Below are positions 36,101-50,300 of a DNA stretch of 64,000 nt, piece after piece. The stretch's first letter is position 1; each line of letters begins with the position of its first letter. This DNA comes from Agelas oroides. Lineage: Eukaryota > Porifera > Demospongiae > Agelasida > Agelasidae. A program made the position numbers and the translations under genes. The stretch is from positions 15,102,405 to 15,166,404 of the forward strand of contig OX422184.1 in assembly GCA_949130485.1 (NCBI GenBank), written 5' to 3'. The notes beneath the pieces are model-generated. The model was not told the origin of the DNA. It saw nothing but the letters and a program-made list of their open reading frames with translations, and made no database searches.

Positions 36101-37894
36101 CCTCAACTGCTGAAACAACAGCCATAGCTAGCTAGTAGTTGCCACCTAAAAATACGGACGATTTACGTCACCCGTTCCCATGACACCACGTGGCAACCAA
36201 TCACAGCAGGGGAAAGAAGTCGGATAAATGCTACAAGCCACTTAACTTATCCCTACCAGGTGTTTACCTGAAAATACACTGACACTCAGAACGATTAAGG
36301 CGGCCTTAAATTTGTTATTCGTAACACGGAAGTACGCAAGGATATTGCAATAGTTTACGGAAATTGAATGGCTGCCGAGTGTAAGCTCTTAGCTTTGTCA
36401 TCGTTGTTCTGACCGTTAGTCTTTTCTGTATAGCTTTGTTTTAGCGCTGATTGTGAAGTATGAATGTCCGAACTTCAGAAGGGATATCACTGAGACTGAG
36501 AGCTGCGTGTTTCTGCAAGCAGAAGACAGAAGTAAAGCTCAAATCATTTCGAGCGACGATGACCGATCGTCTTTGGCGGTTTATGCGGAACACTCACCAG
36601 CCTTGGGACCAAGATCTGGTGGCTTTTCTGTGTACAGGAGGAGTTGAAGTTGTCATAACCAAGTGGCATTTGTGCTGTTAATGGTGTGCTGCGAAAACCT
36701 TAATGTTTAACTGGTAAGGGCTACCCGAATATGCCCCAATTTACGCATCTTTTCAATTATATAGCAGCCGTAAAAAGGATTGCTGTTTCATGCCACCGTG
36801 TTTCTGTTAGACCATGACCAGTAGTAATAGTGGCTACAGTGGCTTAGCTCTCAGGCTACGTCTTCAGTTCCGCATTTTGCATATTTATTGCTACAAACGG
36901 TTTGTTTACACGAGCGCAGCTGCTGTTAATTAGTTGCCATGACAACAAATTGTTTTCATTTACAGAATCGGGGAGCATCATTGTTGTCATTGTTGCAAAC
37001 CCCATGTTCATACTGCCATGGGTTCATGCAAGAGCACATAAGAACGGGTGGCTAGAGTAAGAGCGTGTAACTCCAATAGAAGCCCGTAGTCCGTTCAAAA
37101 TTATTCAACCGTACTAAAAATAGAACACACGGTCACGTGCGTGCTTAGCAACAATGCATAATGGCTTATGTCAACGCAGCATGCAGAGGGTGTGTTACTA
37201 TTTTTAGTACTGGCTCTTACTCTAGCCGCCCATTCTTATGCGCTCTTGGTTCATGAGATATTTACAGTTAAATTTACTATGTAAAAAGTTGATGGGTGTA
37301 TGATTTAATATGTAGATAGGTACCAACCTGTGAACTCAGCTAGTTTACAAGATATAACGCTATGAATCGTCATGATACAAAATCGCCATTTTTCAATATC
37401 TTGTCTCGTGGCTACGAGATTGATTTCTGCGCATGCGCGTCGGGGGTAAAGAGTTAACTATAACCTCGAAAACACATCATATGTGACATTATTTCCCAGT
37501 ACATGTTGCAAAACACCTAAAAGGCATTCAATTTCTGGAGACTAATGCAGCTACTGCTGTGGTGAATTTAGGTCTGGAGAATAGGAAGTCACAGCTAGAG
37601 CTTGTGTAACAGTATGTGCCATACAACAGCTCTTCCCTGAGTATCTGGTTGGAGCTTAACTAAATTTTTGAAGCTAGTCCTGACCTATAGTGTGTCAAGC
37701 AGTTCTTGGAAGTATTATGCAGCACATCTGCTTACACATCTTGAAATTGGCTGTCTCTACTTCAGCATACTATCTATCCATCTGCATGTCTGTTAGTCCG
37801 TCTGTCTGCCTGTCAAATTATCAATCTACCTATCTAAATACCTACGTATTTATCTATCTATCTATCTATCTATCTATCTGTCTGTCTGACTCTG

Positions 37895-37925
<31 letters not shown>

Positions 37926-40900
37926 GTCTGTCTACCTATCTATCTATCTATCTATCTATCTGTCTGTCTATCTATCTATCTATCTATCTGTCTGTCTACC
38001 TATCTATCTATCTATCTATCTATCTATCTGTCTGTCTGTCAATCTACCTATTTGTCCATCTGCCAGTCTGTGTATCTACTTTATCTGTCTCTTCATATTA
38101 TAGCATATAATATGGGGATTTATCTTCTATAGCCTTGGTTCCAGGACAAGTACAAAACATGAGATCAGCTCGAAGTACTGACAGATCTTCTGTGATATTA
38201 ACTTGGGATGAACCAAATAATGCCAAATTTTCTGAAGATGTGACGTCATATGACATTCGTTACAGACCTAATAACTGGTTGAAAACACCCTATAATACAA
38301 CTACTGTAAATGCTCCAACAACCAGTATTCTTCTTAAATCTGGTTTCAATTGTATGGAGAGGTATCACTTTGGAGTGAGGGCACGGAATGCTGATTTTGA
38401 AGGAGAATGGAGCACGATTTCTGAGTATACAGGTACCTTTTACATTTTCAGTTGTAAAATTGAACATGTGGCAGTCCCGGGTAGAAATTGAACATTATTC
38501 CGTTGCGTATTTCGAGCGCAATACCGCATTCGTAGCACCGTACCGCAGAACTTCTGTTAAGAAGGGGGTTCATACGTGCTGCGTAGATGCACAAACAGTT
38601 GACACGTCTACGCAGCATGTATGAGCCCCACCCTTAGTGGAAGTTCTGTGGTAAAGCGCTACGAACGCGGTAATGCGCTCTAGGTATGCAATGGAATAAT
38701 GTTCAATTTCTACCCGAGACTGCCACATATATGAATATTAATAAGCTACAGATTAGTGTGTTTCAGAGTAGCATGGGTCTATGTGCATTAAAGCCATTTT
38801 TGTAAGAGACCGTGTTTTGCTTTATTGGAGAAGTGAAAATTGAGAAGCATCTGATTCATTGACAGAAGTTAAGCAATTCTTCAAATTCCTGAAAAGGAAT
38901 TATGTGATTTTGACATGTTTCAGCACTTACAAGTGTATGCTATTTTTCGTCACATGAATAGCATCATATAAATGGCAGCGGGGCTGCCATGTACAGCAGC
39001 CTACTGGCAAACTGCACCATCAATAGTATAATATGCTTTCCTCTCTGCTGTTGTTTTGTGTTTGCTCAATCAATACTGATGATAAGGCTAAGCGGAGTTG
39101 ATAAATACTTTTGATTCAACCACATGCAGTTGAGAGGGAGGTATTTGTTATTAGTCTTGAGTCCCACTAAAGTTTTGGCTACTGCATGTGGAGTTTTGCA
39201 TGTAATCTGAACCGCAAACATACTTCACCTTTGCATAGTGTTAGTTGCCCTTGGCATATAGTGCTAGCGTTACCTAAATGTGTGCATCCGCACCATGCTA
39301 CGTAGAGGGCCATCGACTCTCTGATACATGTACTTTGCTTGTTACATTCAATTCTCATGTCTGGTTCCTTCTAAAACTGCCAAGGCTAAAGCCTAGCTGA
39401 AAGCCTATTAGCTATGTAAACTGCAGTGCTTATATAGGAGCATCTTGTGGTGTGGTTTAAACTTGAAACTAGTTTGAACATTATACAAACACACAGTTGC
39501 TTAAGTAGCATGCATGTATCTTATAGAACTATGATATGTCAAATAATAACTTATGGCACGTTGGAACTAGTGTATACATGGCCTAGCTTCATTGATTGGC
39601 CCCTCACCTGCTTTTTATCTTGTACAGTAGGTAAAGTAGGGAGGGCTATTGTCACATAAGTCTGAATGTGAGAGCTGAAATTATAGTGAATGTGGGTGAA
39701 TCTGATTGCAGTTATGCAATCTATGATCAAATGCTGCATAGACATTTTACTAGAGCATTTTGACTATCACACACATTGCGTACAAGTCTTCAAACTAACT
39801 TAGAAGCCTAGCACTGACTGGTACTGGAACAATATGCATTGACAGTTCTTTTGACTTGATGTGCATGGATCAATGTAGTACGTGATTTTCTAGCCTCACA
39901 ACTCGTATATATGCATGACTATCTGAACTTCCAATATCATCAGGAAAAAATGCACTACTGGCAGAAGTCAAAACAGATGCTAACTTTATGGGTTTCACCA
40001 TCACAGGAAGTCTCGATGCATACGCCAACTGTTATGACATATATAATTATGGATAACAGAAATGTTATGAAACTCAATTTTCTTCTTTATCATCACTGAT
40101 ATTGCATGAGTCAAGCCCTTTTCTTATTTACACACTACCAATAATGAAATGCTGAATAGGGGCCTGGAAATATGGGTTGGTGGGAATTAGGTTTGTACAT
40201 TGTTTATATTGCATGCAAGCTGTTGACTTTACAAGATGTATCCTCTCTCACAATCTAGTTCAAAACCTGACAGCAGTTGTGGACCCACACAACCCTTTTC
40301 TGACACTGAAATGGGATCCACCTCACAATCCTGGAGATGTGACAGCATATGATTTTCGTTACAAGCCATCTAATGGCTGGTGGTTTACACACAGTACTAT
40401 GGCTACTGTGAATGCTCCAGTAGCCTGCATTCATTTTACAGGGAAATCTGGCTACAATTTACAGACAACATATGATTTTGAGGTTAGATCACGGGATGGT
40501 GATTGTAAAGGAGAATGGAGCAGATTGTTGCAATATACAGGTAATTGTTGCACCAATTGTTATCTTTCTATTTAGGGGTGCGACAAGGGTGACATATCAT
40601 GTCTAAAGCCCTTGGCTCATAGTAAATTTGAGATTGATACAACTCTACTACTACATCTGCACTAACAATGTGCATGTTGAGTTCTCAGTTACCTTCTGCA
40701 TATGCTTAAAGAAGCTCTCTGTTAACAACTTTGAAGCCATTCCAATTAAATTAGTTGTTAACGAATTTCCTGACTGGTTTTCTTGCCTTGCGCATGTGTA
40801 GGAACACACGCAATGCAGGTCCACTGGCCCTAAAGGTTGTTTCGTGTCTCCATCTACTGTACTGGTCCCGGTGTTGGCCATTCGAATGGCCAGTAACTGC

Positions 40901-41351
40901 TGGCTTCCAGCTTTGAACGTAGCTGTAGCGCATGGATTGCTGCATATCGTGTGGAAGGTGTGCGGTTGTTTTGTCCTTGTGAAAAAACAGTAGCACATGG
41001 ATTTGCGCATGCTTGCTTCACAGTTGCAAACGTAGCCAAGCCAGTACTGCAAGGCACCCAGGCATGCACAATTTAATGCCGGAAGCACAAAACACTGAAA
41101 GAGAAGGTTATCTGTTACCAATTAGAACTCGGAAAATAACTTGCCGATGTTTCGACTGAATGCTCCAGTCATCATCAGGGCGAAAGATAAGATAATAGAT
41201 AAAATTTTATTTTGTACAGGAAATGCCTCTTCAGCAATTGAGCTGGTCTTCCAGAGGGTCATGTTTAACAACATAAGTGACACAAAATAGTGAGAGAGAG
41301 CAAGAGCTAGCACAGTACATTATTTAAGAACAGGGTACTAGCAAAAAGAAA

Positions 41352-41398
<47 letters not shown>

Positions 41399-44300
41399 TG
41401 CAAGTTCTTAATTGCAATTTTAAATGCTGTGTTCGAAGATAGTTCTTTTATGTTCTTAGGGAGTCCATTCCACTTGATGGCTCCTTGAAATTCAAAAGAC
41501 TTTCTGTAATATTCTGTATTTGGCTTCTCCAAATGTATATTATTATAGCCTCTGGTATGGGGGTAGCCCAAGCTAGAGTTGCTTGGAAACTTTGAGCACA
41601 TATAGCGGGCGGCATTGTTATGCAGGCATCTGTGGACTGTACTAAGTCGAAATAACTCTCTGCGATCAGTCAGAGTAGTCCACTGCAGTTTTGCCCTCAA
41701 CTCTGCACTCTGTGTCCGGCCCTCAACTCTGCACTCGGTGTCCGAGGGGGGGATGATGTGATTACTCTCATTCCATAGTTCTGGATCCTCTCAATCCCCT
41801 GTGCCAGTGTCGCTCTACAATAAGGCACAGCAGTAATCTATGTGTGGGAGCACCAAGGCATTACAGAGCCTGGTATGTATTGGAAGGAACTGGCTGATTC
41901 TCCGCATTTGTGACAACCCAATCAAGCATTTCTTCCGAACTTTCTGTATGTGCTTCTTCCACTTCAAATCCTCATCCACAACTACTCCAAAGTATTTCAC
42001 TTTGTGTTTTGACCTTATACATTCTCCACGATGTAGTACAGTGAACTCCTCAACCTCCTTTTGCCTACGTTTGCAATCCATCACCATCAGTTGTGTTTTG
42101 GCTGCATTCATCCTAAATTTGTTGTGTTCAATCCACAGTGCTATCGCTTCAAGCTCCCTTTCCAGTACTTCCTTTACTTCTTGAGGATTCCTATGCGAGA
42201 AGTAAATCATTGAGTCATCTGCATACAGGTTCACTGTACACTTGTTCAGTACATCTGGCAGGTCATTCACAAATATCATGAAGAGTAGTGGGCCTAGTAT
42301 AGACCCCTGTGGAACCCCCATCCATGAGGATTTCATGCCATTTATGGTCACTTGCTGTCTTCTTCCAGATAAATATTCTCTAAACCACTCCTTATCTCCT
42401 CCTTTTACTCCATAGGCTTCCAACTTTTCTAAGAGAATTTGATGGTCACAGAGTCAAAGGCCTTGCTGAGGTCTATCATGATGGTACGAGTGATTTCATC
42501 TTTGTCCAGTGCTCTCCTCCAGTTATCTACTGATCTGATCAATACATCCTGGGTACTGTGCTGGGGCCGGAACCTGACCGTGCTGCATGTAACAATGAGT
42601 TTGTCTCCATGTAACTATACAGCTGTATGTGTACCATTGCCTCAAAGATCTTTGCGACAATTGGTAGCACTGAGACAGGTCTATAACTTTCCACTAACTC
42701 CTCCCCTTTCTTTGGGACTTTGTCACACATGCAGTTTTCCATTCACTGGGTATCCTTGTCTCGAGACTGTAATTGAACAGATTTGTCAAACTCTCAGCTA
42801 TTGCTGAGGCAGTCATCTTCAGAAGTTTGGCAGATATATTGTCTGTACCTGTGGCTTTCTTGATGCTTAGTTTGCCAAGATAACTCAACACCGTGTCCTT
42901 GTCAATCCTTTTGAAGTGAAACACAGTCGGTGCTTTGGGAAGACAGGTAATTGAATGACCTTTACCACTGTTGTTATCTTTATTGCTTTCCTTAGCACAG
43001 TTTGAAAAGTAGGTATTAAATTCCTCTGCTATCACTTGACTGCTTGTTGTTTCGCAGCCTTCGTTCCTAATTACAGAGATTTTCTTCCTGTAAATACGGC
43101 CCAAGGCACTGTTAACTGCACTTCACATTTTACTAGCCTGGCCTGCTGCTTCCCTGCAAACATCTGCAAAGTACTCCACTTTTGAGAGTTTGAGTTGTTT
43201 CTTCACTTTATTTCGTAGGCTCTTGTATTTTTCCGCATCATATTGCCTTCGAGTTCTAAGGAATTTATTATGAAGATAATTCCGACATTTCATCAATCTT
43301 CTGACGTCTTCAGTGATCCATGGATGTGAGTTCTGTCTCACTCACTTCATTAGTGGTGCATGTTTGTTGTTGACCTCTGACATAAACATTGCCTTCCAAT
43401 ACCCCAATTTATCATCTACAAAAGTATCCATTACCTGCCACGGTGCATCATGCAAGTCACAAAGCAAGCTTTCCTTGTTACACCTCTTAAAGTCTCTCAC
43501 ATTTCTGATGTTGGCATGTCGAACTGCTTTCATCTCATCATTGTATACCGCATAGATCATCATATGATCACTGTCTGTAAGGGGGATACATCCCACCTTC
43601 TTGTCCTTGTCTGGCTGTGGGTGCGACACTAGCAGCAGATCAATCAGGGATTGTGAGTGGTTGGTAACACGAGTTGGGAGCTGTTTTAGGTTACACTCTT
43701 CTATAGATGTCAACAAATCCATTGTACATCTTTTTGACTGGGACAGCATGTAGCTAGCAGTTTAGGTCTCCCATAATCACCATCTCTTTACCTTCTTGGA
43801 CTGTGGCTTCCATCATTTTACACACAGCTTCCATAACCAGACATCCAGCATTTGGGGGACGATATATCGTGCACAAGAGAACATTTGACTTCTTGACTTT
43901 AATCTCAACCCGGACTGCTTCAACGTCTTCCGATTCAAGATCACTCCGTCTCCAACATCTCAACACATCTGGCACATGCACCATTACACCACCACCTCTA
44001 CCTTTCCTGTCTCTCCTGAAGATCATGTGGTTACTCATTTGCACTTCATCATCTCATCCAGCCATGTTTCGCTCACTCCAAAGACTAGCTGCTGTCTAGC
44101 CTGCTGGACAAAGCTCCTGCACTATTCAATCTTTGGCAAGATACTTTGCACATTAAGATGACAAAATGAAGAAGTGTGAACAACCATTGCTATTTATAGC
44201 CATGCACTACTGAGGATACACATTATCAGAGGTCAAAGGTCAGTGAGGATTGCTCCTCCCCCCCACCTAGCCTCCTCATCACAGCGGTCCAGCAACCAGG

Positions 44301-47300
44301 AACTTTCAGTCCTCCATCTTGGTTGAAACGCTCCTCCGAGGGTGTCATCTGGGTGTGCAGGACCTCCTTCATCAACAGCTCCTGTCCTTTGCCATAGTCC
44401 AGCACTGTGGTCTCCTCCCAGTAGATCAGGTGATGGTTCTCCCACGCATGCTCCGCTACAGCTGACTTCTCCATCATCCATGGGGAAGTCGCAACAGATC
44501 CATGTTGGCTATGTTCACCGGTGCAAAATGACCATGCCCATTCCCGGTGTGTGGATAGGCGAAGTTTCCGGAGTAATTCACTAAGAAAATGTGGCATAGT
44601 ATACAGAAATAAATTCATATTTATGCCGACCTACCGACGTACTGCATTCCATTGTTCAGAAAATCCGTTGAACAACTAATTTAATTGGAATGGCCTAAGC
44701 AAAAGTTTTATTAAAATGTACACAAACTTCTTCATTTTCTTGAGCTGTGAAAGTGGCGTATGTACATACATATGTAGCAGTACTGGCTAGAAATTGAGCA
44801 TTATTCCGTTGCGTATTTTGAGTGCATTCCTGCGTTCAAAGCACAGTAGTGCAGAACTTCTATTAAGGAAGAAGTTCATACACGCTGTGTAAATGTGTCG
44901 AGCATTCATGAATCTGTGCAGGACATATGAGCCCCGCCCTTAATGGAAGTTAAGTGCTACAGCACTTCAAACACAGTAATGCAATTGAAATACACACCAT
45001 TTCTACCCAAGAATGTCACACACACATATATGTTTGCATATACACTCTTAAAAACCATCTTTGTTACTAGGAAGTTACATGCATGTAGATTCCAAGATTC
45101 TGATAAATTAATTTAAGTAGAGACTAAAATCATAAGAGTATCCTAATACTGTATTCAGTCAAACATTACAACACACAAATACATAGCATTTTTAATAATT
45201 TACCATGCAAATGAGCACTGCTGATTTAATTGATCCTTGGCCAGCCTTCATGGTCTCATCCCTGAACAACATAGGCATTGACTTGACTTCTCTCTAAAGC
45301 TCTCACTCCAGACCCAGTTGAAAACCTGACAGCAACTGTAAACCCACTCGAGCCTTCCGTGACATTGAAATGGGACCCACCTGCCAATGCTAGGTATGAA
45401 GGATATGTCACTAACTATCAAATTCGTTTCATGGACAAACAAAAGGGTTGCTACAATGAGAGGACTGTGGATGGTTCTACCACTACCATTGTCATCACAA
45501 GAGAGTTGGGTCTTAGACCACTGACTGAGACCACTTTCGAAGTGAGGGCCTGCAGTGGTGATGATATAAGCCAGGAATGGAGCACTGTTTCAACGTTTGT
45601 TGGTATGTAAACATCTAAATTATGTACACAATGCAGAGATTTACACACTCCAACTACTTTGTTCATAAGGTAAACAAGGACCAGGATATTTTTGATGCTT
45701 AATGAAGATCTTTCATCACACTTACCTAGGTGGTCATGATTATGTAGCAGCAGCTAGTGAGATCTTTTCTTAGCTCTCACTCTAAGTGATCATGGATATC
45801 TTTCTACAGCTCTCACTCCTGACCCAGTTCAAAACTTGACAGCAACTGTAGATGCTCATAAGCCTTTTGTGACACTGAAATGGGACCCACCTAGCAATGC
45901 TAGGTATGCAGGAGATGTCACTAATTATCAGATTCGTGTCTGGGACAAAGAGAAGGGTTGCTACAATGAGAAGATGACAAACGGTTCTACCACTACCACC
46001 ATCATCACAAGAGAGACAGGGCTCAGACCACTGACTGAGACCACTTTTGAAGTGAGAGCCTGCAGTGGTGATGATGTAAGCCAAGAGTGGAAGACTGTGT
46101 CAACATTTGTTGGTATGTAGATGTTTGCAAGTGTAGCTACATCTGTGAACAGTAAACTTGGGTTGGAATTGTTAGTGCTTATGACATAAATGAGTTTTCC
46201 CATGTATGTTGTCATGAGTATGTAATGCTTGAATGGAGGTGGCTTATTTTTAACAGTTACTCCTTCTTGAACATCACCTCCTCTAGCTTTGGTTCCAGAC
46301 CAAATTAAGAACTTGAAGGTTCAGGTAGACCCAAACATCCCATCTGTCACCCTGAATTGGGTCCCTCCACAAAATCTTAGTGCTGGAACTCCATCTTTCT
46401 GCTCAATGTTTAGCAGGTACCATATTCGGTTCAAGCCAAAAGGAAGACAACACTATAATGAGATTGATATGGATTGGACAACAACTAGTATAGTCCTCAA
46501 CAGAGAGACTGGGCTAACACCACATACCACTTTTACCTTTGAAGTGAGGGCACAGTGTGGTGAGGACTTAGGACAGTGGAGAGCAGTTCAAGTTTTTGTT
46601 GGTGAGTTGAAGCAAGCCTTTTAATTAAATAATTTCAATCTGGCTTCCGCTAGATTAGATTCATAAAAACTTCTGCAGCGACTTCACAAGTGTTGTTTTG
46701 ATAAGAACACTTCTGGGTGCACTCGTTCTGCCTGTGACTTTGCTGTTTTGTTTGCTAAGAATGCTTTGTGGTGTCTACTACTACGGGCTCCTCCGCTAAA
46801 TTGGATTCACTTACCTTTCTATTAAAATAATGACTGTATACAGTTCAACTATTTTATACTCATACGCCCGCTTACCATTTCTGACATTTCCCTTGTAGTT
46901 CCAGTCAGGTAGTAGCTCAGACTCACGAACCGGCTGCTTTTGTGGCATCCCCAGGACCCCTTTGCTCCAGTGCCAAGGTTAGATCACTCTAGGCTATACC
47001 GCACACTGGAAAAGCGACACTGTTTGAAACACTGTCACACGTGTGAGAAATTGAGTTGAGTGGTCATCATTTGAGGAAACGCTCTGTTCAATCTTCGCGT
47101 ATAAAGAGTTAATATCGTTTAGGTTTTCAGGCATTTAAGCGCTACAGATATTCCCCTCATATCCCTTTTTATAGGCCTATTACTGAAGTAACTGTTCATT
47201 CTGCTGTTTGTTTCAGTTGCCTCATTTTGTTTTTCTGATTCTAAATAACTTTGCTTTTAGTTGCTGTATGCCTCCCTTATATGCCTGTTGTACATAGTCA

Positions 47301-50300
47301 CTATATTGTAATTGCTTACTGTACTATTTGGGCTTTGTTTAATCCAACTTAATAATGTAGGTCAAGATTTTGGGCACACCAAATAGCAGCTAACTGTACA
47401 GTGGACAACAGAGTATTTATGTCCTAATATAGTACATAAGTCATAATTATGGGTAATGCTTTTATGCCCAGGCTACAGATGCCTATGGCTACAAATATTT
47501 ATATTTGCTGTGTGGACACTTTTCTTGGATTACTGTAGCAACTAAACATCAAATAACTAAATTGTCTCTTTTAGTTCTGAGTCCTTTGTTGCATGTGTTT
47601 TTCCAGGTCTGGTTCCAGGGCGAGTTCAGAACCTGATATCAATTTTGGACAGTAGCAGACCTTCCCTGACCCTGCACTGGGACAAGCCAGTAAATTGTGT
47701 AATCGATGAAGATGTGACAGCATATGACATTCGATTTACACCATCTGGAAACTTTGATGAAGAAGGCCATTGTAAGATGACAGTGAAAGCACCAGCAAGG
47801 AGCATTCTTTTAACGAGAGAATCGGGACTTAAACCACTGATGAAATACAAATTTGAAGTCAGAGCATGGAATGCTAGCAATGAAGGTTACTGGAACAGCG
47901 AACTGGAATACATTGGTATGCATGTGCATGTTTGCGAAGGAACTTAGTAAGTGTAAGCCTCCGACCACTAATAGAACTTAGGTCATTGCCCAGACCATTT
48001 TGAATCTTGCATCAGAATACACCAATGCACAAACAATTGCACCGCACAGGTATCACGTCATTTGTCAGCACACCATTTTCTGGTATTGCAAAATGTTTAG
48101 TACTGCATGGTAGTGCCATTGAACAGCATAGGTTGATATATGATTTCTTCATACAGCTCTCGCTCCTGAACCAGTTCAGAACCTGACAGCAGCTGTAAAC
48201 CCACACAAACCTTCTGTGACACTGAACTGGGCCCCACCAGCTAATGCTGAAAATGCAGGAGATGTCACTAACTATCAGGTTCGTTTCTGGGATAAGAAGA
48301 AGGGTTGCTACAATGAGAGGACTGTGAAAGGTTCTATCACTGCTACTATCATCACAAGAAAGACAGGGCTCAGACCGCTGACTGAGACCACTTTTGAAGT
48401 GAGAGCCTGCAGTGGTGATGATGTTAGCAAAGAGTGGAGGAGTACATCAGTATTTGTAGGTATGTTTCTTGAAGTATGTGATATAGTTTGTTAAAAAGAC
48501 TGTTTAGAGTGTGTATGTCCAGGAGGTTTGCACATAATCACCATAGCTGTCTACAGTCCATTTTGTACATAAGCCTTGCTTCACCAAATTCAGAACCATT
48601 ATTGCTAGCTACATTGCTCTGTGGTTCATATCTCAGTTGCAGTTGTGTAGTGCTTATTTGAGGCTTTTACAAGTTCTGTGACTTTAAATAGTACATTTGA
48701 CTGGGCAAGTGATATGCTGAAGTGCGGAATCCGAAGTATGGAAACAGAAGGCGGTCATGAGTCAGTAAGGCACTAGACACCGATAGGCAGCTTTTCTTCT
48801 CACTTCCATACTTTCCTACTTTTCATACTTGCGTTTCCGTACTTTGGCTTTCCTACTTTAGCGTTTTCCACTTGCCCCATCTGACTCTAACTCACTGCAA
48901 ATAATCACCATACATACTTACAGGTACTTTTTGTTCATATTTTTTGCATAGAAATCAGTCATGTTTAGAGATATTATATATATGTGATGTAGAACAATTC
49001 TTTTCATCTATTATTTTGTAGCCCTTGTTCCAAGACAAGTGCAGAACCTGAGATCAGCTCGAAACGCTGACAGATCCTCTATGATCCTGAAATGGGACAA
49101 ACCAAATAATATCAAACTTGCTAGAGAAGTGACAGCTTATGAAATTCGTTACAAACACTGTAATAATAGCAGGTGGAGTATGTGTACTGTAAAAGCTCCA
49201 AAAACCAGCCTTCTTCTAAAAAGAAACTCCGGATTCATTTCTCTAATGGCATATGACTTTGAAGTCAGAGCACGGAATGCTGAATGTGAAGGGGAATGGA
49301 GAAGTATGACAGAATTTGCAGGTACATGTTGCACATTTTATATTAGAATGCAATAGTATCTTCGGGAAGGGATTGTCCCAATAAAGCTAGCTCACAATGC
49401 AATTTAAGTGCAAGCTCTTTGTTTGAGCACACTCTTGCCTGGGAAATCTCACAACTTTGCACATGTAAACACATGCACTCACGCATGCACACATACATAC
49501 ACGCACACACACACGCACCCATGCATGCATGCACACACATGTGGTGTACATATAGTCATTGAAGTGCCAGCTTTTTATTGCTTACTATGTGTGTCATTCT
49601 CACTAAGTGATATGAGAGCTAAAAGAGTCTTTGGACATGACTCAACGTGAATTTACTGTTGTTACATGCATACATGTGATCAAGTGCTTCAATGAATTAT
49701 ATTTGTATAATTTGACAAATGGGATACCTGTAAACCAAAGAAAGAAGAAGAAGGCAACAAAACAAGCCCAACAAAGATATCTGAATTTGTTCTGACCAGT
49801 TTCATGCACAACAGGTATAACTCAACACAGGCAGGAAGTCTTTCCCGTTATACTAGAACATCAAACACTCATCAGAATTCTGTCAGGAGCACATAATGAT
49901 TTAGAAAGTGGAAGGAAGATTTGGAGTGTGAAGTGACCACTCAATAATTAAAAATTTGTCATCGTATCTATGGTAGGCCTGTTGCTACTTTTATCGCTCA
50001 CATGTACAAACACACAATCGTCCAGAAACAAAGTATGTAGAGCTATATTACCATGCGACATATAGTGATGAATTTTTGCAGGGGGTTAATTCACCAGTCA
50101 TTCAAGTGGAAAATATTTGGGCCTTTTTTCTGTCTCACAATATATTACACGGAAGCAGAAAAGTGGTGAAAAATGGGGAAGGCCTGGGAAAACTTATCAC
50201 GTGAATGACATCATGTGGACATGAGTTGGATGTAGTGGGTAAGGTGTCCACATTCAAGTAACAAACTAAACTTTATCTATATAGCACTCCACGTCCACCT

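Larger units (their letters stand above)
40735..44696 (-). mobile_element. 5'-truncated Penelope-like element with inverted ends
   Basis: GCCATTCCAATTAAATTAGT at 40738 recurs as its complement near 44660-44690, and both continue into similar flanks (TTGTT-AACG-ATTT). Between them lie, on the minus strand, a Penelope-type endonuclease C-terminus (44226-44618) and a 3' region (41122-41313) containing [19 protein letters not shown]. Inverted partial terminal repeats on truncated copies are a known trait of this class. A LINE (41338 to ~44215) is inserted in its 3' part. Without that insert the remnant is about 1.1 kb. Confidence 0.6.

Noticed and set aside
37841-38060. Tandem repeats as a possible CRISPR array
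   Set aside because: The units are 4 bp with no unique spacers, and the window is eukaryotic. None of the tandem arrays here has a repeat-spacer structure.
37690-38103. 137-codon plus-strand frame rich in YLSI repeats
   Set aside because: It is the translation of the CTAT/CTGT microsatellite and has no support outside it.
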